7,083 bases of DNA from Actinomycetes bacterium (GTDB lineage Bacteria; Actinomycetota; Acidimicrobiia; Acidimicrobiales; RAAP-2). Location: assembly GCA_021791615.1 (NCBI GenBank), contig JAJYWG010000149.1, forward strand, positions 1 to 7,083, written 5' to 3'. Position numbers and translations under genes: made by a program. Shown piece after piece: positions 1 to 4,099 of the stretch (positions are counted from its first letter, which is position 1; each line of letters begins with the position of its first letter). The notes under the pieces are model-generated. The model saw nothing but the letters and a program-made list of their open reading frames with translations. It was not told where the DNA came from and ran no database searches.

Positions 1-50
1 AAGGTGCCATGGAGCACCAATGGTCGGGCTCGGCGTGCGATGCAGGGCAT
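1..50 (-). CDS. 5' end of an unidentified gene leaving the left edge
   Basis: Only the first 16 codons are visible, reading MPCIARRARPLVLHGT before the edge. Calling this a real gene start rests on its upstream sequence. A strong Shine-Dalgarno stretch (GAGAGGAG on the minus strand, 56-63) sits 5 nt before the ATG at 50-48, and an inverted repeat (63-84) lies directly upstream. The arrangement copies that in front of the YceI gene at 1603 almost base for base in spacing. The product cannot be identified from 16 residues. It follows the YceI, VOC and unknown genes on the same strand after an 88-bp gap, so it probably has its own regulated promoter. The alternative is a chance ATG, which the Shine-Dalgarno and operator make less likely. 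Confidence 0.55.
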   Translation of the reverse strand, partial: MPCIARRARPLVLHGT

Positions 51-62
51 CGTAGCTCCTCT

Positions 63-84
63 CTGTAGCGACTAACCACTACAG
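63..84. promoter_or_regulatory. Operator-like inverted repeat CTGTAG-N10-CTACAG
   Basis: The arms CTGTAG (63-68) and CTACAG (79-84) are perfect complements around a 10-bp spacer. The core TGTAG-N10-CTACA recurs at 1616-1635 in front of the YceI gene. In both places, read leftward, the repeat is followed by 3 nt, then AGGAG, then 4-5 nt, then ATG. The 20-bp size and twofold symmetry suit a dimeric winged-helix repressor, most simply the MarR protein encoded at 1677-2189. That assignment is inference. A binding site here would cover the transcription start and abut the Shine-Dalgarno sequence of the gene leaving the left edge. Confidence 0.6.
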
Positions 85-137
85 ACACAGAAGCCGACCG
101 GAACGAGAAGGTGGTGGATGCTGCGAGTTGCGACCCT

Positions 138-416
138 TCAGGGTGCCGAGATCAGGGAACGGCGGGCGTCACTCCAGGGGAGCCGCACCCCTTCGATTTC
201 GGCGGCTCCGACGAGGTCGTCACGCTGCAGCAAGGTGGAGTCAGCGTCGACCAGGCTGGCGTCGATGTTCCCGAGGACCTCGACGGCCGTGACATCGGAC
301 GGGTCGTCGCCGAGCCCTCTCTCGGCTTCTGCCCGCAGCAGTCGGCGTGCCCCGATCTCCAGTCCTTCGATCCGGGACGAGGCGACCGACACCACCGGTG
401 CGGCAAAGGAGGTCAT
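138..416 (-). CDS. Hypothetical protein, 92 aa, coupled to the VOC gene
   Basis: I do not recognise this protein. Its ATG (416-414) overlaps the stop of the VOC gene (415-413) as ATGA, and no separate Shine-Dalgarno is evident, so translation by coupling is likely. The codons are mostly GC at the third position and the composition is ordinary: a valine/alanine-rich start, an arginine/glutamate-rich helix-like stretch at about residues 16-35 (EGLEIGARRLLRAEAERG), and an acidic middle. No cysteine, transmembrane segment or signal peptide is present. At 92 aa it could be a small stand-alone protein or the N-terminal remnant of a larger one, since the end near ISAP looks abrupt. It may share a transcript with the VOC gene. 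That it is coding is moderately likely; its function is unknown. Confidence 0.5.
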   Translation of the reverse strand: MTSFAAPVVSVASSRIEGLEIGARRLLRAEAERGLGDDPSDVTAVEVLGNIDASLVDADSTLLQRDDLVGAAEIEGVRLPWSDARRSLISAP

Positions 417-952
417 GACCGGGCGGTCTCGGGATGGCTGGCCATCGCCGGTTCGGGCGTGATCTGTGCGGCGGTGGCCACCCCGCTCCAGCGTTCGATC
501 TCGGCGGCCAGGTCGAGGTGGTCGATGGGGGCGGAGCTCTCGTAGACGCCCCAGTGGTCGCGCGGCAGCATCCACATCAGCTCGAACTCGTTGCCGTCGG
601 GATCGGCGCCGTAGACACTCTTGGTGGCACCGTGGCTGGACTCGCCGGTGTAGGCGCCGGCGTCGAGGAGCGTCTGGCGGGCGGCGGCCAGCTCGTCGAT
701 GGTGTCGAGCTGCCAGGCCAGGTGGTACAGGCCGATGGCACCGCGGCGCTTCGGGCCGCCCGCGGTTCCCACACCGAAGAGGCCGAGGTCGTGGTGGTTC
801 CCCGATCGGGGGAGCCTCAGGAACGCGGCGTTGGCGCGCGGCTCGCGGGCGATCACCTCCATCCCGAACACCTCGGTGTAGAAGCGGACCGAGCGCTCGA
901 GGTCGGAGACAAAGAGCACGGCATGGTTGAGACGGACAGGCGATACCGGCAT
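413..952 (-). CDS. VOC family protein (glyoxalase/extradiol-dioxygenase fold)
   Basis: A 179-aa protein with the two beta-alpha-beta-beta-beta modules of the vicinal oxygen chelate superfamily. Module one begins LNHAVLFVSDLERSVRFY (residues 8-25). Module two begins near GLYHLAWQL (74-82) and ends in DPDGNEFELMW (117-127). The expected metal ligands are present: H10, H77 and E124. Members bind a divalent metal and act as glyoxalases, extradiol dioxygenases or resistance proteins. The sequence does not decide the substrate, though the FEL/DPDGN signature and about 140-aa core fit the glyoxalase/bleomycin-resistance/dioxygenase group. The tail after about residue 150 is extra and unrecognised. 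I chose the ATG at 952 because GAAGGAG (958-964) lies 5 nt upstream and homology starts there; an in-frame start at 991 would add 13 unsupported residues. It lies 84 bp downstream of the YceI gene, with a strong hairpin between. Confidence 0.88.
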   Translation of the reverse strand: MPVSPVRLNHAVLFVSDLERSVRFYTEVFGMEVIAREPRANAAFLRLPRSGNHHDLGLFGVGTAGGPKRRGAIGLYHLAWQLDTIDELAAARQTLLDAGAYTGESSHGATKSVYGADPDGNEFELMWMLPRDHWGVYESSAPIDHLDLAAEIERWSGVATAAQITPEPAMASHPETARS

Positions 953-969
953 GGGGACTCCTTCGGACA

Positions 970-1002
970 CGCCCGGAGCGGGACGGGGCACCGCTCCGGG
1001 CG
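970..1002 (-). terminator. Strong GC hairpin between the YceI and VOC genes
   Basis: A perfect 10-bp inverted repeat, CGCCCGGAGC (970-979) and GCTCCGGGCG (993-1002), encloses a 13-nt loop. It starts 35 bp past the YceI stop and ends 5 bp before the VOC Shine-Dalgarno. There is no T-run on the minus strand after it. In high-GC actinobacteria such hairpins often act as terminators or attenuators without a T-run, so partial termination after yceI is the likeliest role. A structured 5' leader protecting or controlling the VOC mRNA is the alternative. Confidence 0.55.
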
Positions 1003-1036
1003 AGATGGACGTGCGTTGATCAAGCGAGCTGACGGC

Positions 1037-1603
1037 TCAGGCGGCGTCGGCGCTGCGGACGGCGGACACCTCGAGCTCCAAGGTGACGTTCTCGCTCACG
1101 AGCACTCCGCCGGCTTCGAGCGCTGCGTTCCAGTTGACACCCCAGTCCTTGCGGTTGACGACCGTCGTTCCTTCGAAGCCGATCCTCTGGTTGCCGTAGG
1201 GGTCCACCGCGCTGCCGGTGTACTCGAAGTCGACGGTGACGGGGCGGGTGACCCCCTTGATGGTCAGGTCGCCGGTGACCCGGAAGCGGACGTCACCGGT
1301 CTGCTCGACGCTCGTCGAGGAGAAGGTGATCTGCGGGTAGGTGTCCATGTCGAAGAAGTCGTTCGAGCGCAGGTGGGCATCGCGGTCCGCGTTGCGAGTG
1401 TCGATGCTGGCTGCCTTGATCGAAAGCTGGAGCTTCGAGTTGGCCGGGTTGGCGGCGTCGAAGTAGCCCGAGCCGTCGAACTCGTTGAACGAGCCGCGGA
1501 CCTTGGTGACCATGGCGTGGCGGGCGACGAACCCGATCCGGCTGTGGACGGGATCGATGGTGTAGCTGCCGGTGAGTGTGGCGGGGACGGTCGGCGTAGT
1601 CAT
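1037..1603 (-). CDS. YceI family lipid/isoprenoid-binding protein
   Basis: The 188-aa protein spans one complete YceI domain. It opens with the family signature YTIDPVHSRIGFVARHAMVTKVRGSF (about residues 14-39), then shows the central VKAASIDTR-like strand (KAASIDTRNADRDAHLRSNDFFD, about 63-85), TGDLTIKGVTRPVTVDFEY (about 109-127), and the closing GFEGTTVVNRKDWGVNWN strand region (about 142-159). YceI proteins form an extended lipocalin-like barrel that holds an amphiphile such as a polyisoprenoid. No signal peptide is present, so this is a cytoplasmic form, as is common in actinobacteria. AAAGGAG (1608-1614) lies 4 nt before the ATG. The gene is divergent from the MarR regulator and its promoter overlaps two inverted repeats, so repression by that regulator is likely. 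The ligand is not predictable from sequence. Confidence 0.93.
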   Translation of the reverse strand: MTTPTVPATLTGSYTIDPVHSRIGFVARHAMVTKVRGSFNEFDGSGYFDAANPANSKLQLSIKAASIDTRNADRDAHLRSNDFFDMDTYPQITFSSTSVEQTGDVRFRVTGDLTIKGVTRPVTVDFEYTGSAVDPYGNQRIGFEGTTVVNRKDWGVNWNAALEAGGVLVSENVTLELEVSAVRSADAA

Positions 1604-1615
1604 GGGGCTCCTTTG

Positions 1616-1635
1616 TGTAGTGGATATATCCTACA
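1616..1635. promoter_or_regulatory. Operator-like dyad TGTAG-N10-CTACA before the YceI gene
   Basis: TGTAG (1616-1620) and CTACA (1631-1635) are complementary arms around 10 bp. Within it GGATATATCC (1622-1631) is itself a perfect palindrome, shifted by one base from the outer dyad. The site covers the proposed -10 and transcription start of the YceI gene and ends 1 bp before its Shine-Dalgarno. The same core occurs at 64-83. It is a probable MarR binding site; whether the outer arms or the inner palindrome carries the contacts is open. Confidence 0.65.
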
Positions 1636-1653
1636 ACATAGGTGATAGGTCAA
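1625..1653 (-). promoter_or_regulatory. Putative YceI gene promoter (-35 TTGACC, -10 GATATA)
   Basis: On the minus strand TTGACC (1653-1648) is a 5/6 match to the -35 consensus. After 17 nt comes GATATA (1630-1625), a weak -10 lying in an A/T-rich patch that is striking in this GC-rich window. Initiation would fall near 1618, giving a leader of about 15 nt that contains the Shine-Dalgarno. The -35 lies inside the dyad at 1638-1657 and the -10 inside the dyad at 1616-1635, which is what a repressible promoter would look like. Confidence 0.5.
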
Positions 1654-1657
1654 CTAT
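1638..1657. promoter_or_regulatory. Second imperfect dyad in the YceI/MarR divergent region
   Basis: ATAGGTGA (1638-1645) and TCAACTAT (1650-1657) pair at 7 of 8 positions around TAGG. The dyad overlaps the -35 of the leftward YceI promoter and lies just upstream of the MarR -10. It could be a second repressor site allowing autoregulation of the MarR gene. It does not share the TGTAG/CTACA arms of the other two sites, so it might bind a different protein or be fortuitous. A lone CTACA half-site follows at 1664-1668. Confidence 0.4.
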
Positions 1658-1664
1658 TCCGCCC

Positions 1665-1670
1665 TACACT
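1665..1670 (+). promoter_or_regulatory. -10 element TACACT for a leaderless MarR mRNA
   Basis: TACACT matches the -10 pattern TANNNT and ends 6 nt before the ATG at 1677, so transcription should begin at or next to that A, giving a leaderless mRNA. The only Shine-Dalgarno-like run, GGAG at 1671-1674, is 2 nt from the ATG, too close to serve. Leaderless starts with this spacing are common in actinobacteria. The -35 is not clear. Confidence 0.5.
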
Positions 1671-1676
1671 GGAGCC

Positions 1677-2189
1677 ATGACCGGGGTCCGGTGGGTCGAC
1701 GAGCGCGAACAACGGGCATGGCGGGCCCTGCAGTTCATGCAGCTGCTACTCGCCGGCCGCCTGGCAACCGACGTGGCCGCCACCTCCGACCTGTCCTACG
1801 CCAACTATCTGGTGCTCTTCGCCCTCGGCGACCAGCCCGACGTGCGGGCCCGCCTGTTCGAACTGGCCGAAGCCCTCGGCTGGGAGAAGAGTCGGCTCTC
1901 CCACCAAGTCGCCGGCATGACCGGACGCGGCTTGGTGAAAAAGGAGCGTTGCGACGGCGACCGCCGCGGCGCCTTCGTCGTGGTCACTGCGCCGGGCCGC
2001 AAGGCGATCGAGGCGGCCGCACCCCACCACGTGGCGATGGCACGCCGCTTGTTCATCGACCCGCTCACCCCCGGCGAGCTCGCCGCCATCACCTCGGCCG
2101 CCGAGAAGGTCCTCGCCGTGCTCGACACCGAAGCCGCCGACGGCCACGATGATGGTGGCGGCCGTAGAGAGGAGCGTCCCAGCAGATGA
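1677..2189 (+). CDS. MarR family winged-helix transcriptional regulator
   Basis: A 170-aa protein of normal MarR length. After an N-terminal dimerisation helix (EREQRAWRALQFMQLLLAG, residues 9-27) comes the winged helix-turn-helix: helix at about 60-67 (LFELAEAL), recognition helix at about 70-81 (EKSRLSHQVAGM), and a wing with the family's D-x-R hallmark (CDGDRRGAFVVVT, 92-104). A C-terminal helical dimer region follows (about 107-157). MarR dimers bind about 20-bp inverted repeats and usually release DNA on binding small phenolics or on oxidation; C92, the only cysteine, lies in the wing region. I start at 1677 rather than the in-frame start at 1572, which would lie inside the oppositely oriented YceI gene and skip the promoter. 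It probably represses yceI and itself, and perhaps the dioxygenase genes downstream. Confidence 0.92.
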   Translation: MTGVRWVDEREQRAWRALQFMQLLLAGRLATDVAATSDLSYANYLVLFALGDQPDVRARLFELAEALGWEKSRLSHQVAGMTGRGLVKKERCDGDRRGAFVVVTAPGRKAIEAAAPHHVAMARRLFIDPLTPGELAAITSAAEKVLAVLDTEAADGHDDGGGRREERPSR

Positions 2190-2216
2190 CATTTCGAACC
2201 GGTGATGACCGAGCGG

Positions 2217-2235
2217 CCGTGCCCGAGGTGCACGG
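2217..2235 (+). terminator. Weak hairpin after the MarR gene
   Basis: CCGTGC (2217-2222) and GCACGG (2230-2235) form a 6-bp stem with a 7-nt loop, 27 bp past the MarR stop, followed by ACTTT rather than a T-run. It may be a weak terminator or attenuator ahead of the dioxygenase gene. A stem this short could occur by chance at this GC content. Confidence 0.28.
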
Positions 2236-2277
2236 ACTTTGGGAGTCGAGGTCGCCGGGGCGTTGGGTGTCGCCATC

Positions 2278-2355
2278 ATGATGAACGCTGGGCCGGGCAG
2301 CGCACGGGCACCACGGCCGTCCGCCGCGTTCGAACAGTTCGCCACCACGCCGTGA
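2278..2355 (+). other. Possible 25-codon upstream ORF overlapping the dioxygenase start
   Basis: An ATG ATG pair (2278-2283) opens a 25-codon frame that ends in TGA at 2353-2355. This stop overlaps the proposed GTG start of the dioxygenase gene (2352-2354) as GTGA. The peptide ends FEQFATTP and has no known similarity I can name. The exact stop/start overlap suggests a leader peptide that delivers ribosomes to a start lacking a Shine-Dalgarno. No Shine-Dalgarno precedes the leader itself, so the reading is tentative. Confidence 0.25.
2328..2341. promoter_or_regulatory. Palindromic GTTCGAAC with an overlapping CGAAC-A-GTTCG repeat
   Basis: GTTCGAAC (2328-2335) is a perfect 8-bp palindrome and overlaps CGAAC-A-GTTCG (2331-2341), so one half-site is used twice. 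It lies 10 bp before the proposed dioxygenase start. TTCGAAC occurs once more at 2193-2199, just after the MarR stop. It may be a regulator site for the dioxygenase-pirin pair. The spacing does not fit the actinobacterial LexA box. Confidence 0.3.
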
Positions 2356-3014
2356 GCCATCCCGAGCCGATCAGCGCCGAGATCGCCCACCTCCTCGAGC
2401 ACAGCGCGCCGTGCCGGGGTTGGGCCGAGCAGGACCAAGGCCCGTACTACCGCGACGTCGAGCCCGTCCGTCGCGACATCGCCGAAGACCGGCCGGGCGC
2501 ACCGCTCCTGCTCGGCGTTCGTCTCACCAGCGTCGACGACCGCCCACTTTCTTCGGTGGCAGTGGACATCTGGCACTGCGACGCCCTCGGGCGCTACTCG
2601 GGCTTCCCGCCTCCAGACCCGGCAGTCGTCGTCACCGCCGCCACCGCCCCGAAAGCCCAGTACCTGCCCGGCGAGACGTTCCTGCGGGGTCGCCAGATCA
2701 CCGACGCCGCCGGAGCGGTCGAGTTCCGCACCATCTACCCCGGCTGGTACCCGGGGCGGACGGTGCACATCCACACGATCGTGCACACCGCCTCGATGAC
2801 CTTCACCAGCCAGCTCTACTTCCCGGATCCGACCAGCGACGACGTGCTCGCCACCGATCCCTACAGCGAGCGGCCCGGCCGCGACACCACCAACGGCACC
2901 GACACGATCTTCGCCACCGGCGGCACCCCCGCCGTGCTCGACGTCACCCGTTCCCCCAACGGCTACCGGGCCGTGATCTGCCTGGTCCTTCCCTCGCCGA
3001 GCGAGTTCCGATGA
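2352..3014 (+). CDS. Intradiol ring-cleavage dioxygenase
   Basis: A 220-aa non-haem Fe(III) dioxygenase of the catechol 1,2-/protocatechuate 3,4-dioxygenase superfamily, which opens aromatic rings between two hydroxylated carbons. The family's entry motif appears as QGPYY (residues 29-33), followed by VDIWHCDALGRYSGF (71-85) and FRTIYPGWYPGRTVHIH (125-141). The four iron ligands are in place: Y82, Y133, H139 and H141. The gap from Y133 to H139 is only 6 residues, against about 13 in protocatechuate 3,4-dioxygenase. This marks the stand-alone, mostly uncharacterised actinobacterial-type branch, so the natural substrate is uncertain. There is no signal peptide. The GTG at 2352 is chosen because recognisable sequence begins soon after it; an upstream start at 2202 would add 50 arginine-rich residues without similarity. 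Its stop overlaps the pirin ATG, so the two should be made together. Confidence 0.9.
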   Translation: MSHPEPISAEIAHLLEHSAPCRGWAEQDQGPYYRDVEPVRRDIAEDRPGAPLLLGVRLTSVDDRPLSSVAVDIWHCDALGRYSGFPPPDPAVVVTAATAPKAQYLPGETFLRGRQITDAAGAVEFRTIYPGWYPGRTVHIHTIVHTASMTFTSQLYFPDPTSDDVLATDPYSERPGRDTTNGTDTIFATGGTPAVLDVTRSPNGYRAVICLVLPSPSEFR

Positions 3015-3943
3015 GCGGCCCGGTGACCGACGCTGACGTACCGGCCGAGGCCCAGCGCGGTGCTCCAGAGGCCTGCGTGCTCGAGATCACCCAAAGCCGG
3101 GAGAGCCGGGTCGGCGCCATCAAGGTACGCCGGGCGCTGCCCCGACGGGGACGGCGCACCGTGGGCCCGTGGTGCTTCGTCGACCACATGGGCCCGGCGC
3201 TCGTCAGCGCGCCCCGCGGCATGGACGTCGCCCCACACCCCCACATCGGCTTGCAGACCGTCACCTGGCTCTTGGAGGGCGAGGCGCTGCACCGCGACTC
3301 GCTCGGCAACGAGCAGGTCATCGTGCCCGGCCAGCTCAACTTGATGACGGCGGGGTGGGGCGTCGCCCACTCCGAGGAGGGCACCGGCTCCTACAGCGGC
3401 AACCTGCACGGCGTGCAGTTGTGGATCGCCCAGCCCTCGGCCACCAGGGACGGGCCGGCGGCCTTCGAGCACCACAGCGAGCTTCCCCGCCGTGACCTCG
3501 ATGCCGCGGTGGCGACCGTGCTCGTCGGCGACCTCGACGGCGCGACCTCGCCGGCACGCCGCGACACCGACCACCTCGGCGCCGACCTCGCCCTCCGGGC
3601 AGGAGCGACGACGGTGCCGCTGCGAGCCGATTTCGAGCACGCCCTCGTCACCCTCGTCGGCGCAGCCAGCCTCGACGGGCAGATCGTCGAGCCCGGACAT
3701 CTCGCCTACCTCGGCACCGGCCGCACCGAGATCGCCCTGGCAGCCAGAGAGCCGGCCCGGATCCTCCTGCTCGGCGGGGTGCCCTTCGACGAAGCGGTGC
3801 TCATGTGGTGGAACTTCGTCGCCCGGACCCGCGCCGAGATCGTCGAGGCGCACCGCGCCTGGATGGCCGCCGACGACCGCTTCGGACGCGTCGACTCGCC
3901 CCTTCCCCGCATCGAGGTGGGGCCGCCGCCGTGGAGCCTCTGA
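3011..3943 (+). CDS. Pirin family protein (bicupin)
   Basis: The 310-aa protein has the pirin N-terminal cupin with VDHMGP (residues 57-62), HPHIGLQTVTWLLEGEALHRDS (76-97) and MTAGWGVAHSEE (112-123). The expected metal ligands are H76, H78, H120 and E122. The C-terminal cupin covers about 185-290 and includes LLLGGVPFDE, a typical pirin closing motif. Pirins bind Fe or another metal. Some, such as E. coli YhhW, have quercetin 2,3-dioxygenase activity, while mammalian pirin is an iron-redox transcription cofactor. The ATG overlaps the dioxygenase stop (ATGA), so the two are translationally coupled. Pairing with an intradiol dioxygenase favours an enzymatic role on phenolics or flavonoids, but this is inference. 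An upstream extension of the same frame to 2411 is only the shifted frame of the dioxygenase gene and is not used. Confidence 0.93.
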   Translation: MSGPVTDADVPAEAQRGAPEACVLEITQSRESRVGAIKVRRALPRRGRRTVGPWCFVDHMGPALVSAPRGMDVAPHPHIGLQTVTWLLEGEALHRDSLGNEQVIVPGQLNLMTAGWGVAHSEEGTGSYSGNLHGVQLWIAQPSATRDGPAAFEHHSELPRRDLDAAVATVLVGDLDGATSPARRDTDHLGADLALRAGATTVPLRADFEHALVTLVGAASLDGQIVEPGHLAYLGTGRTEIALAAREPARILLLGGVPFDEAVLMWWNFVARTRAEIVEAHRAWMAADDRFGRVDSPLPRIEVGPPPWSL

Positions 3944-3995
3944 CACCACGGCGTGCGGGTCCCTCGCCCCGAGATGGCCGCGGTTCGCGCGTCGT

Positions 3996-4020
3996 CCTCG
4001 CCTGCTCGGTGCCGGCGAGG
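3996..4020 (+). terminator. Hairpin between the pirin and FUSC genes
   Basis: CCTCGCC (3996-4002) and GGCGAGG (4014-4020) form a perfect 7-bp stem. After one mismatch two further pairs (4004-4005 with 4011-4012) leave a 5-nt loop. It lies 53 bp past the pirin stop and has no T-run. It may be a terminator or attenuator, so the exporter gene may be less expressed than the dioxygenase-pirin pair or have its own promoter. The 156-bp gap otherwise shows no clear -10/-35 or gene. Confidence 0.35.
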
Positions 4021-4099
4021 CCGTGACGCAGAGGCGGCCCGACCCACGAGCAGCGCGGGTGCGACCCCGGACCTGCGCTGCACGCGACCGGCGCAGCCG

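Noticed and set aside
434..1645. Plus-strand 403-aa open frame across the VOC and YceI genes
   Set aside because: It is the antisense of two well-supported genes, has low-complexity Gly/Val/Asp composition, and arises from high GC content.
1572..1676. N-terminal extension of the MarR gene to 1572
   Set aside because: It would overlap the start of the divergent YceI gene and run through the promoter and operators; the MarR domain needs only the start at 1677.
2328..2341. LexA/SOS box in GTTCGAACAGTTCG
   Set aside because: The actinobacterial box has CGAAC and GTTCG separated by five bases; here only one base separates them.
1746..2786. Minus-strand 346-aa open frame over the MarR and dioxygenase genes
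   Set aside because: No recognisable domain; it lies opposite genes with clear motifs and no Shine-Dalgarno precedes it.
2411..3010. Pirin extended upstream, or a dioxygenase-pirin fusion
   Set aside because: The extension is the shifted frame of the dioxygenase gene, and an ATGA overlap gives a natural separate start.
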